Assembly: GCA_040374085.1 (NCBI GenBank)
Contig: JBEIVB010000066.1
Span: 1 to 14,579, forward strand
Origin: JBEIVB01 sp040374085
Lineage (GTDB): Bacteria > Bacteroidota > Bacteroidia > UBA4408
Direction: 5' to 3'
DNA: 14,579 nucleotides
The position numbers were made by a program, and so were the translations under genes. Shown here in pieces: positions 1-7,460 of this stretch. The notes beneath the pieces are model-generated. The model saw only the letters and a program-made list of their open reading frames with translations. It had not been told where the DNA came from and searched no databases. Numbering within the stretch: position 1 is the stretch's first letter; each line of letters begins with the position of its first letter.

Positions 1-1
1 C

Positions 2-469
2 CGTTGCTTGCCTTTGCTGTTGGATGTTCCTCAGGCGGGTTCGGCGCATTTGTTGGTGCAAACCGAGAGCTGGGCACAAGGGGAGAGCATTTGGCTGGAA
101 GACCGCACGTTGAATGTGTTTGAGCGCTTAGAGCCGGGTCAACCGCATTACCTCAACCTTCCGAAGGGCGAGGTGGCCGGTCGATTGTTCTTGCACATAG
201 CTCCATCTGAAACGAATATGGGCAAGGCCCAGGCGAACATCAGCGGAAGCTTATATTATCAAGATGGGGTGGTGTACGTTCAGCCGGGCATGAGCAGCTC
301 GGGTGCGCAGTTGGATGTGCGCAATCTGCTGGGCCAGAAGGTGTTCGAAACCACGGTATCGGGTCAAAGCGGAATCGTTCGCATACCGCTTCCCGAAATG
401 CACGGCACGTTCTTGGTGCAGGCCATGATGGGCAATCAGAGAGAGGTAATAAAAGTGGTGATGCCGTAA
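2..469 (+). CDS. T9SS type A sorting-domain protein, C-terminal part (5' end outside window)
   Basis: The reading frame is open at the left edge (CGT TGC TTG...), so only the last ~155 residues of a longer protein are seen and the apparent TTG start at position 8 is not the true start. The last ~75 residues have the pattern of the type A C-terminal sorting domain of Bacteroidota secreted proteins: a 'YYQDGVVYV' strand, then 'LDVRNLLGQKVFE', then a short strand-rich stretch with 'GTFLVQAMM', ending in a basic-hydrophobic tail 'EVIKVVMP'. In this family the domain directs export across the outer membrane by the type IX secretion system and is then removed or linked to surface polysaccharide. 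The passenger function lies outside the window and cannot be named. The stop is 40 nt before a strong terminator. Confidence 0.8.
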   Translation, partial: RCLPLLLDVPQAGSAHLLVQTESWAQGESIWLEDRTLNVFERLEPGQPHYLNLPKGEVAGRLFLHIAPSETNMGKAQANISGSLYYQDGVVYVQPGMSSSGAQLDVRNLLGQKVFETTVSGQSGIVRIPLPEMHGTFLVQAMMGNQREVIKVVMP

Positions 470-508
470 GGCTGGCATCGGCAACGTTACACGTATAAAC
501 AGGTAGAT

Positions 509-541
509 AAAAAGGGGGCTGAACACTTCAGCCCCCTTTTT
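509..541. terminator. Bidirectional intrinsic terminator
   Basis: A perfect 15-bp inverted repeat (AAAAAGGGGGCTGAA / TTCAGCCCCCTTTTT) encloses a 3-nt loop, CAC. Five G-C pairs sit next to an A-tract on the left and a T-tract on the right, so it works as a stem plus U-run on either strand. It lies between the convergent ends of the T9SS cargo gene (stop at 469) and the WYL regulator gene (stop at 678) and probably terminates both. Confidence 0.9.
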
Positions 542-677
542 TTGCGTAAGGAACCATTCAGTCGAATCACCAAGAAGCATGGCTTACCATCTTTCTCAAT
601 TCCAAGTCTTCTGCTGCAGTTCCATTTTACCGAATGGATTTTTAGTACTCGTTGAAGATTAGACTTCAGGTGGGGGG

Positions 678-1625
678 TTACTCCTGGGTGGGACGGTCAT
701 CTACCCGTTCGTACTTCATCCATGCACTCCGATGCCCATCGGCAACCTTTTCCGCCAAGCCTTTGGGCTTTAGAACCTTCACCTGTTCTCCCAACGACAT
801 AATTTCCATGTACAGGTCGTGGGTGGGAAAAACCTTCAGCTTTACCCAAGCCTCATCCTCGTTTTCCTTAACTATTTCTTGCGTATAATGCAGAGGAAGT
901 GTCTTTATGTATTTTGCCTGATGTGCAGTAACAGAGAGCAAGATTTCTTCTGGTTTGCCCTTGTTCGGACGTTCTATTCCAAAACAAAAGTTGAAGTACT
1001 CTTCAACGTTGTAGCCCATCGGAAAATCAAACAACTGGTTGCTTATTTGCAGATGGGTGATCCGATCCAGTGCAAAGGTCTTGATCATGCCATCGCCGCA
1101 ATCCTTTGCCAGTAAGTACCATCGGTTTCGGTATTCTTTTAGAACCAAAGGCTCGGTCTGGCGCTGACTGAATTCCTCTTCGTGAAACTTCTCATAGGTG
1201 AACATTACCCGATACCGGTTTTTGATGGCATGCAGCAAACCATATAAATGTTCGGTGCCCTGTGGTTTGCGCTTTTCCAAATGCACATGAGGCGCTAGAT
1301 CTTGAGCCAGGTTCAAGGACTGGAACATATCAAAGGCCTCCAGCATACGGGTGAAATTCATGTTTTCAGAAGATTTCTGAACGATAAAATATCCTCTCTG
1401 ACGGGGTGAATATTCTATGGTGATGCCAAACATGATGTCGATTTCTTTGATGTCCCGCTGAAGGGTGCGCTGAGAAAATCCAATGTTTAAATGATCATCT
1501 CGTTGTTGCAAAAACTGGAACTGATAGTCTAAGTATTCTTCAATTTCCTTGAAGTTGGCATAAGGTTGTTGCTGCAGTTTCTTTAAAAGTAGAAGGTATC
1601 TGGAAATGTAACCGCGTTTAGACAT
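678..1625 (-). CDS. WYL-domain transcriptional regulator
   Basis: 315 residues with an ATG start, the usual length for this family. Residues ~1-80 form an N-terminal helix-turn-helix region (TLQRDIKEID resembles the DeoR/HTH_11-type recognition part). Residues ~125-200 form the WYL domain, with the signature W169-Y170-L171 in 'YRNRWYLLAKD' followed by 'TFALDRI' (D187-R188). A C-terminal WCX-like extension covers ~225-305. WYL regulators bind nucleic-acid or nucleotide ligands and control DNA-damage, phage-defence or stress genes; the specific ligand here is unknown. The gene lies 94 bp downstream of the AAA ATPase gene on the same strand, so the two may be co-transcribed or the regulator may act on the region between them, which holds a palindrome at 1676-1689. 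The family call is firm; the role is inferred. Confidence 0.88.
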   Translation of the reverse strand: MSKRGYISRYLLLLKKLQQQPYANFKEIEEYLDYQFQFLQQRDDHLNIGFSQRTLQRDIKEIDIMFGITIEYSPRQRGYFIVQKSSENMNFTRMLEAFDMFQSLNLAQDLAPHVHLEKRKPQGTEHLYGLLHAIKNRYRVMFTYEKFHEEEFSQRQTEPLVLKEYRNRWYLLAKDCGDGMIKTFALDRITHLQISNQLFDFPMGYNVEEYFNFCFGIERPNKGKPEEILLSVTAHQAKYIKTLPLHYTQEIVKENEDEAWVKLKVFPTHDLYMEIMSLGEQVKVLKPKGLAEKVADGHRSAWMKYERVDDRPTQE

Positions 1626-1675
1626 GCAAAATGGGTGTTGAGGTGATGAATGTTTCTGCTTAGCTTAGACTCTAT

Positions 1676-1689
1676 CCTGAAATATCAGG
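1676..1689. promoter_or_regulatory. Palindrome upstream of the WYL gene, possible operator
   Basis: CCTGA-AATA-TCAGG is a perfect inverted repeat (5-bp arms, 4-nt spacer) in the 94-bp gap between the AAA ATPase stop and the WYL regulator start, about 50 bp upstream of the latter. Its place and size suit a dimeric regulator such as the WYL protein, possibly for autoregulation. The arms are short and it could be chance; there is no T-run, so it is not a convincing terminator. Confidence 0.3.
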
Positions 1690-1719
1690 TAAACGTATGG
1701 TGCGCTAAGATGCAATTTT

Positions 1720-2865
1720 TCAACAAGCTTCTTCTATCGGCGCTTCAATGGAACGTGAAATAAACCCAATCGGACGTCGTTTTGCATCGATGGCAAACGT
1801 TTTTTCCTTTTGGTTGTAAATATCGGTTAGGGACATGGGTGCATGAACGATGGAATCGAAGCCCAACTTGTTTGAGAGGGCCTGTGCTTTTAGGGTTTCC
1901 AGTTCCTTAAACTCGTATTTGGCAATGAGCCTTCCCTTGCGCATGAGGGCCTGATCTATTTTGGAGACATCGGTATTAAAGGAACATATAATTTGAATGT
2001 TGAGGCAATCGGAAAGCAATCCGTCCGAAATGTTCAACAGGGCCGAAACGGGTGAATTGCCGTCGCGCTCCCGATCCATTATGATGTTTTCCGCATCCTC
2101 TATCACCAAAACCGAGTTGGGATTGTCTACCAGAACCGAGATCAGCTCGGGGTTGGTTATGGCACTGGCTAAGTTTGGAGGAAGGAAGATGACGTTTTTG
2201 GATAGGCGGCCAATGAGGTGGCGTATGTAGGAGGTTTTGCCTGTGCCCGGCTTGCCGTGCAAGAGCACCAGCCCTTTGTCGTTTTTTTTCTGGAGGCGTT
2301 TGAGGATGACCTCGTGCACGGCTTTGAAATCGTCGTTGTAATTGTCTTCTATGTTGAGCTTGGGGCGGGTGAGCGCCAAGGGCTTGCTGCAAATGCCGTG
2401 GGGCGTGTTTACCAGCAAATCTATGTAGGGCGTTTGGGAGGTTTTGCGCTTTCGAAACGATCTTATTTTGGCTGACAACGCATCTACAAAGGCTTCGTTG
2501 GTTTGGTGAAACAGAAACCGCACCGTAGAACGATTTATGTCAAAGAACACCAGTAAATCGTCTTGCAACAAAAAGAAAGCGTGAAAAAGCGCTACTTGGT
2601 TGCTCCCTTCAAACGGCCGCTTTAAATTGTAGCGCTGCCAAATGGCAGAAGCATACTCCGTTTCAAACCAGGTGCACGCTTTTTTTGCATCGACCTTTTT
2701 TTCGATCACCAAATGGGGTACGCGGTTGAAGTGGGCCACAAACAAATTCAATTCATTTATATATCCAACCCGATCCGAAAAAACCTTGCTTAGGTCCATG
2801 CGGCCGGCGTTTATTTGGTGGTTGAGTTGGGTGCAGTCTGGGTGGGTTTCAAAGGCTTGTGGCAT
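1720..2865 (-). CDS. AAA-family ATPase
   Basis: A single-module AAA ATPase. In this entry residues are counted from the upstream TTG at 2889 (389 residues). The preferred start is the ATG at 2865, eight codons in, giving 381 residues, because TTG is rare and no other start lies upstream in frame. Residues ~1-170 are a family-specific N-terminal region with no recognised domain. The ATPase module follows: Walker A 'GKPGTGKT' (K218), Walker B 'VLVIEDAE' (E264, D265), sensor-1 N305 in 'CSFNTD', and the second region of homology 'IDQALMRKGR' with arginine-finger candidates R317 and R320. That last motif places it in the classical AAA clade (BCS1/FtsH/katanin type). Such proteins remodel or translocate protein substrates as hexamers; the substrate is unknown. 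It is transcribed away from the sensor cyclase and ahead of the WYL regulator. Confidence 0.85.
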   Translation of the reverse strand: MPQAFETHPDCTQLNHQINAGRMDLSKVFSDRVGYINELNLFVAHFNRVPHLVIEKKVDAKKACTWFETEYASAIWQRYNLKRPFEGSNQVALFHAFFLLQDDLLVFFDINRSTVRFLFHQTNEAFVDALSAKIRSFRKRKTSQTPYIDLLVNTPHGICSKPLALTRPKLNIEDNYNDDFKAVHEVILKRLQKKNDKGLVLLHGKPGTGKTSYIRHLIGRLSKNVIFLPPNLASAITNPELISVLVDNPNSVLVIEDAENIIMDRERDGNSPVSALLNISDGLLSDCLNIQIICSFNTDVSKIDQALMRKGRLIAKYEFKELETLKAQALSNKLGFDSIVHAPMSLTDIYNQKEKTFAIDAKRRPIGFISRSIEAPIEEAC

Positions 2866-2994
2866 GGTATATTTCGGATAGTCATGCAAAAATCGGCGCA
2901 GGGTGCGCCAAAGTGTGTCGCTTTAAATTACCCATACAATTGGAGCCTCGATGGCCTTCCATTCTTCCCCCGGAAAAGGCTCTATATTTACCCC
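2866..2994. promoter_or_regulatory. Divergent intergenic region between AAA ATPase and sensor cyclase
   Basis: These 129 bp separate the two divergent starts and must hold both promoters if each has its own. A TATATTTA (2983-2990) matches 7 of 8 positions of the Bacteroidota -7 box TAnnTTTG on the plus strand. It ends only 4 nt before the chosen cyclase ATG at 2995, so use of this box would give an almost leaderless message or favour the second ATG at 3004. No clear -33 TTTG partner or operator is visible. Confidence 0.3.
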
Positions 2995-5900
2995 ATGCGG
3001 TCGATGTATTTTTTTGCCCTTGTCCTGGTGTTGGTTGCTTGCCAGCATAAGCCGGAAGAACCATCAGCCTCCACCACGGGGCTGGATGCAGTTGCGTTTG
3101 TACCCGATAGCTCGGCAGCCGGCAGCATGCCCGAGGTAAAGCAGCGGGTGGTGGACGAGCGCACTTGGCAAGCATTCCCGGCCGGAAAGGTTAGGGTGCA
3201 ACCGCAGCTTTCGAATATGCGCAGGAGCGGTGTCCCCGAAGTGGTGAAGGCCGCAACTCCGGTAAGCATCACCCCGGGTGCCGATACCGTGCTGTTGCCC
3301 ACCTCAACCCTTGTGGCCGATAGCACCTATCGGGCCGGAACACCCGAGGTGCAGGAAGCAAAAGATCGATGGGGAAAGGACTTGAATAGGGCCAACTTCA
3401 GCAACTTCAGTAAGATACAAGGATTAAAGCACGGCGATGTGCGTTGCCTGATGCAAGATCATAACGGGGCCCTTTGGCTGGGTACGCTCGGAGGCGGAGC
3501 CTCTCGTTTTGATGGAAAAACCTTTGTGCATTACACCGAAAAAGAGGGCCTGCCCACCAACATGATCAACTGCATTATGGAGGATCGCAACAAGAACCTG
3601 TGGTTTGGCGCCCAAGGCGGAGGGATCACCCGTTTCGACGGAAAAAATTTCAGCACCATCAGTACCAACAATGGGCTCGAAAACTTAAATATATCTTCTA
3701 TTATACAAGAGAAAAGTGGTTGCTTTTGGTTTGGCACGCAAGGCGGTGGAGCATACCGATACGATGGGAAAAAACTCACCCATTACACCACCCGTCAGGG
3801 ATTGTGCAGCAACGTGGTGAATGCCATTTGCGAAGATGCATCCGGGAACATCTGGTTTGGCACCGCAAGTGGCCTAACCCGATTCGATGGTAAAACCTTT
3901 ACCACTTGGACCCAACGCCAAGGTCTGCGCAACGCCGCCATACGTTGCTTGCACGTAGAGCGCAGCGGCGCCATTTGGCTGGGCACCAACGGCAGCGGTG
4001 CCACCCGTTTCAACGGCGAAACCTTTGAGCATTACGGGGCTAAAGAAGGTCTTGATAACCGGGTGCTGAATGACATTGAGGAAGATAAGAGCGGACAAAT
4101 CTGGTTTGTTTCCGAAGACAACGGCATTTCGAAATTCGATGGCACCTACTTCACCCACTACAACGAAAAAGATGGGCTTGCCAACAAATCGCTGTTCTGC
4201 ATGCTGGAAGACCGAAGCGGTTGCCTGTGGTTTGGTCTCAACAGCCCCGGCCTTTCGCGTTTCGATGGAAAAACGTTTACCTTCCTCAACACGGCAGATG
4301 GCTTGTTGAACAGCTCAGTGCGGTGCATCCTCAAAGACCGTGCGCACAACGTTTGGTTCGGTACCCAGGAAGGCCTCAGCAAATTCGATGGGAAACAATT
4401 TTATAACTATACCGTTGCAGAAGGATTGCCGGCGGCTGAAGTCTTTACCCTTATGCAGGATCGCCTGGGCAACATCTGGTTTGGAACCTACACGGGTGCC
4501 TGCAAATTCGATGGGAAAACGTTTACCCAACTCACGCAAAAAGACGGATTGCCCAGCAATACGGTTTACAACATTTTTGAAGACAACAAAGGCAACCTCT
4601 GGTTTGGTACCGACCGCGGACTTGCCCGATACGATGGCAACCGAATCCAAGCCTTGCAAAAAGGTATGCAGGCCGGTGCACAAAACCTGGATGACCTTCA
4701 ACAGAAAGACGGAGTTTGGGTTTCCACCATCACCACCTACAGCGGCAGAAACAGTTTGAGTGATTTCGAGATTCGAAACATCATGCAGGATAGGGAAGGT
4801 GCTATGTGGTTTGCCTCGTTGGGCAATGGGGTTTCGACATTCGATGGAAAAACCTTCCGCAACTTTTCCGAGCGAAACGGTATGCCCAGCAATTTCGTTT
4901 TGGGTATGCGTCAGGATCGGGATGGACATTATTGGTTTGCCACCTTGGGTCAGGGGGTGGTGCGTTTCGATGGAAAAACGTTCACCACCTTTCGTAAAAA
5001 AGACGGTCTTACCCACGATATGGCGTTCAGCATTTTGGAAGACAAGAACGGCAACTTATGGTTTGGCACCCGCTTTGGGTTGAGTCTGCTGCGTGCTGAA
5101 AAACGTGCCTTGATCACGAAAACGATTCAAGAAAAGAGCGGAAATCAGGAGCAGGTGTGGTTCCGAAACTATACCTATTCCGATGGTTTTTTGGGTATGG
5201 GGGTTAACATAGGCAACACGATGGTGGAAGACACCAGCGGCAACATCTGGATCGCTGCCAACGACCGCGTAACCGTTTATCATCCCTCTGCCCACGACCT
5301 GGTGGAAGCCGCGGGCCCAAGCATAGAGATAAACGGCTTGAGTTTGTTCAATGAAAAAATCGATTGGAAGCAATTGGCTGAGCATCCCGACAGCGCCCTT
5401 CAACTGGGCAATGGAATGAAGGTACAGAAGTATTCCTTTTCCCGCATAAGCCCTTGGAACAGCCTTCCTGAGCCTTTGAGTTTGGCCTACAACAACAACT
5501 ATATAACCTTTCATTACATAGGCATCACCACCGTGCAGCCTCAAATGGTGCAATACCGGTATAAGCTGGAAGGCAACGATCAAAACTGGAGTGCGCCCAC
5601 CTATAGAACCGAAGCTGCCTACGGCAATTTGGCACCGGGTACCTACACCTTTTGGGTGAAGGCCATGAACAGCGAAGGCTACTGGTGCAAGCCACTGCCC
5701 TACACCTTTACCATTCGACCACCCTGGTGGCAGCGGTGGTGGTTTCGGGCGGCCTTGGCCCTTCTTGGTGTTGGGTTGATTTTCTTCTACATAAAATGGC
5801 GGGAACGCACCCTGAAAATGCGGCAGGCAGAACTGGAAAAAAAGGTAGACGATGCCACGCAGGAAATACGCGCCCAAAAAGAGCAAGTGGAGCGCGAAAA

Positions 5901-6534
5901 AAAACGGAGCGATGAGCTTTTGCTCAACATCCTTCCCGAAGAAGTGGCCGAAGAGCTCAAAGAGAAAGGGCAGGCAGATGCCCGTTTGATGGATGAAGTA
6001 ACGGTGCTGTTTACCGACTTCAAAGGGTTTACGGAGCTGTCTGAAAAATTAAGTCCACAGGAACTGGTGAGCGAAATACACGCCTGCTTTTCTCAATTCG
6101 ACTCCATTATGCAAAAGCATGGAGTAGAAAAAATAAAAACCATTGGCGATGCCTATATGGCCGCCGGAGGCTTGCCCGTTTCCAATAGCACACATGCAGT
6201 AGATGTGGTGAATGCCGCCTTGGACATTCAGCACTTTATGGAGGAACATAAAGTAAAGAAAACTGCCAACGGCGAAATACACTTCGAGATCCGCATAGGT
6301 GTGCATACCGGCCCGGTGGTTGCCGGAATTGTGGGGGTTAAGAAATTTGCCTACGACATCTGGGGCGACACCGTTAATACCGCTTCGCGCATGGAAAGCA
6401 GCGGCGAAGTGGGGCGTGTAAACATCAGCGGAAGTACCTACGAGCTGGTTAAGAACGTGTTTGCATGCACGCATAGGGGCAAGGTAAAAGCAAAAGGCAA
6501 AGGCGAGGTGGATATGTACTTTGTGGATCGGTGA
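2995..6534 (+). CDS. Reg_prop/Y_Y_Y sensor fused to class III adenylate cyclase
   Basis: 1179 residues from the ATG at 2995 (ATG 3004 is also possible). The reading frame extends further upstream into the divergent gene, but this start gives a sensible signal sequence ending in a lipobox, L-V-A-C16. Residues 143-762 hold 14 'W-F-G-T-x-x-G-x-x-R-F-D-G-K-T-F' type blades, enough for two seven-bladed propellers, as in Bacteroidota hybrid two-component sensors. A Y_Y_Y domain (~828-908), one membrane span (~916-934) and a basic coiled coil with 'LLLNILPEEVAEELK' follow. The cyclase domain (~998-1179) has metal-binding D1008 and D1052, transition-state N1128 and R1132, and base-reading K1048 (in KTIGD) and D1121 (in YDIWG). 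The Lys/Asp pair indicates ATP as substrate, hence cAMP; guanylate cyclases carry Glu and Cys/Ser here. The propellers would sense a periplasmic ligand and the cyclase would act in the cytoplasm. Domain calls are firm; the ligand is unknown. Confidence 0.93.
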   Translation: MRSMYFFALVLVLVACQHKPEEPSASTTGLDAVAFVPDSSAAGSMPEVKQRVVDERTWQAFPAGKVRVQPQLSNMRRSGVPEVVKAATPVSITPGADTVLLPTSTLVADSTYRAGTPEVQEAKDRWGKDLNRANFSNFSKIQGLKHGDVRCLMQDHNGALWLGTLGGGASRFDGKTFVHYTEKEGLPTNMINCIMEDRNKNLWFGAQGGGITRFDGKNFSTISTNNGLENLNISSIIQEKSGCFWFGTQGGGAYRYDGKKLTHYTTRQGLCSNVVNAICEDASGNIWFGTASGLTRFDGKTFTTWTQRQGLRNAAIRCLHVERSGAIWLGTNGSGATRFNGETFEHYGAKEGLDNRVLNDIEEDKSGQIWFVSEDNGISKFDGTYFTHYNEKDGLANKSLFCMLEDRSGCLWFGLNSPGLSRFDGKTFTFLNTADGLLNSSVRCILKDRAHNVWFGTQEGLSKFDGKQFYNYTVAEGLPAAEVFTLMQDRLGNIWFGTYTGACKFDGKTFTQLTQKDGLPSNTVYNIFEDNKGNLWFGTDRGLARYDGNRIQALQKGMQAGAQNLDDLQQKDGVWVSTITTYSGRNSLSDFEIRNIMQDREGAMWFASLGNGVSTFDGKTFRNFSERNGMPSNFVLGMRQDRDGHYWFATLGQGVVRFDGKTFTTFRKKDGLTHDMAFSILEDKNGNLWFGTRFGLSLLRAEKRALITKTIQEKSGNQEQVWFRNYTYSDGFLGMGVNIGNTMVEDTSGNIWIAANDRVTVYHPSAHDLVEAAGPSIEINGLSLFNEKIDWKQLAEHPDSALQLGNGMKVQKYSFSRISPWNSLPEPLSLAYNNNYITFHYIGITTVQPQMVQYRYKLEGNDQNWSAPTYRTEAAYGNLAPGTYTFWVKAMNSEGYWCKPLPYTFTIRPPWWQRWWFRAALALLGVGLIFFYIKWRERTLKMRQAELEKKVDDATQEIRAQKEQVEREKKRSDELLLNILPEEVAEELKEKGQADARLMDEVTVLFTDFKGFTELSEKLSPQELVSEIHACFSQFDSIMQKHGVEKIKTIGDAYMAAGGLPVSNSTHAVDVVNAALDIQHFMEEHKVKKTANGEIHFEIRIGVHTGPVVAGIVGVKKFAYDIWGDTVNTASRMESSGEVGRVNISGSTYELVKNVFACTHRGKVKAKGKGEVDMYFVDR
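3421..5280 (+). repeat. 14 tandem propeller-blade repeats within the cyclase gene
   Basis: Coding repeats of ~42 codons each recur 14 times. Each contains a tryptophan-led 'W(F/L)G' strand, a glycine-rich turn, 'R-F-D-G-K-T-F' and 'x-x-D-G-L'. Blades 1-9 and 12 are the most regular. A ~30-residue insert without blade signature lies between blades 10 and 11 (around 4660-4760), and blades 13 and 14 lack the FDGK turn. The DNA spelling of the FDGK turn (gatggaaaaac and close variants) recurs, so slippage or recombination between blades is possible. Confidence 0.85.
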
Positions 6535-6650
6535 AGCAACGTACTCCAACCCCCTTCCCACTTGAGCGTAGTTTCCGAACTGCGATGAGAGAAGGTTCGT
6601 TTATTCGAGCGCTGAATACGTTGTTGGTCTTATGAATGTAATGGAGGTAG

Positions 6651-7256
6651 ATGAGCGGTAGAGGAAAATACAAAAGCAGTGCAGTTGCAAACCATGCTGA
6701 GAGAGGTGCTTTTTTCGTGTATATAATAATCTTTGTATGGTGTTCTTTTTTCTGTTCCGCTTGCGGCACCGATTCAAAAACGCGAACGGCGCCTCCAACC
6801 CCAATCCATTCTTCAATAAAACCGAAGCAAAACCCGCCTGAGTCGGCAGCATCAGCGGTGAGCGCAACTAAAGAACCTCCGGTCCAAAAGCCACCCACCC
6901 AAACGGTTTCGCTGCCTGCCAAACAACAAGAACCCCAACTCAGGATTTCCGATGGGGTAACGGATGCCAAACTCAATGGAGAACCCATATTGCTGCAGGA
7001 AGAAATGCCCCAACGCCTGTTGAATGCCCACCCCGATACCGTTCAGGCCATATTAAAAGCGCATTACTGCGCGCAGGAAAGTCGTTTTCCGCGCTCCATT
7101 GCCGATAATTTTGAGCAGGGCATTTCGCGGGAGACGTTGGCATACCCAAGGTTGTTTTATACCCTTGAGCTGTATGAAGACAGCTATGCAATGAAGCCCT
7201 ACCGCGTTTTGGTGCGCACGGTTGGGAAAGAAGGAAATCAAGTTTGGGTGCGTTAA
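6651..7256 (+). CDS. Putative proline-rich lipoprotein of unknown function
   Basis: 201 residues. A basic N-terminus is followed by a hydrophobic stretch (residues ~20-37, 'FFVYIIIFVWCSFF') and a possible lipobox F-C-S-A-C38, giving a lipidated Cys followed by G-T-D-S. Residues ~43-95 are low-complexity, rich in Pro, Lys, Ala and Thr, and look like a spacer. The C-terminal ~90 residues are folded-looking ('LLNAHPDTVQAILKAHYCAQE', 'FYTLELYEDSYAMKPYRVLV') but match no family I recognise. A GGAGGT lies only 2 nt before the ATG, too close for ideal spacing. It starts 116 bp after the sensor cyclase stop on the same strand, so co-expression is possible but not shown. The lipobox is atypical (Phe at -4, Cys at -3), so a membrane-anchored protein is the alternative. 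Confidence 0.6.
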   Translation: MSGRGKYKSSAVANHAERGAFFVYIIIFVWCSFFCSACGTDSKTRTAPPTPIHSSIKPKQNPPESAASAVSATKEPPVQKPPTQTVSLPAKQQEPQLRISDGVTDAKLNGEPILLQEEMPQRLLNAHPDTVQAILKAHYCAQESRFPRSIADNFEQGISRETLAYPRLFYTLELYEDSYAMKPYRVLVRTVGKEGNQVWVR

Positions 7257-7460
7257 GAAGCCCGGTTTACGGCGATGCACACGAAGCTTAACTGGCGGGT
7301 GAATAATATGCCTTTTAAAATATAAAAACTTTGCAGAGCGCACGCAGCAGGGTTGGGGTGCATCCGCATTTCGAAGCGATGGGTTTGGCTTGGAACGCCT
7401 CGCTTTTTGGCCTTGGGTTGCATCTACAACGGGTTGCCATGCACAAGCGTATAACCCCAC
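7257..7460. other. Gap between convergent genes, no clear terminator
   Basis: These 204 bp lie between the ends of the lipoprotein gene and the giant T9SS gene. I see no GC-rich hairpin with a T-run on either strand, unlike the gap at 470-677. Both strands carry open frames across it, but none has a recognisable product and all are overlaps of the neighbouring genes. Confidence 0.5.

Noticed and set aside
7277..7289. GCACACGAAGCTT, also found at 14076-14088 inside repeat copy 2
   Set aside because: A single 13-bp match is expected by chance about once or twice in a window of this size, and the flanks do not align.
7351..7383. Loose similarity of this stretch to about 11410-11436 (GGTTGGG...CGAAGCGATG against CGGAGCGATG)
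   Set aside because: The match needs gaps and covers only a few short words; not enough to call a repeat without more copies.
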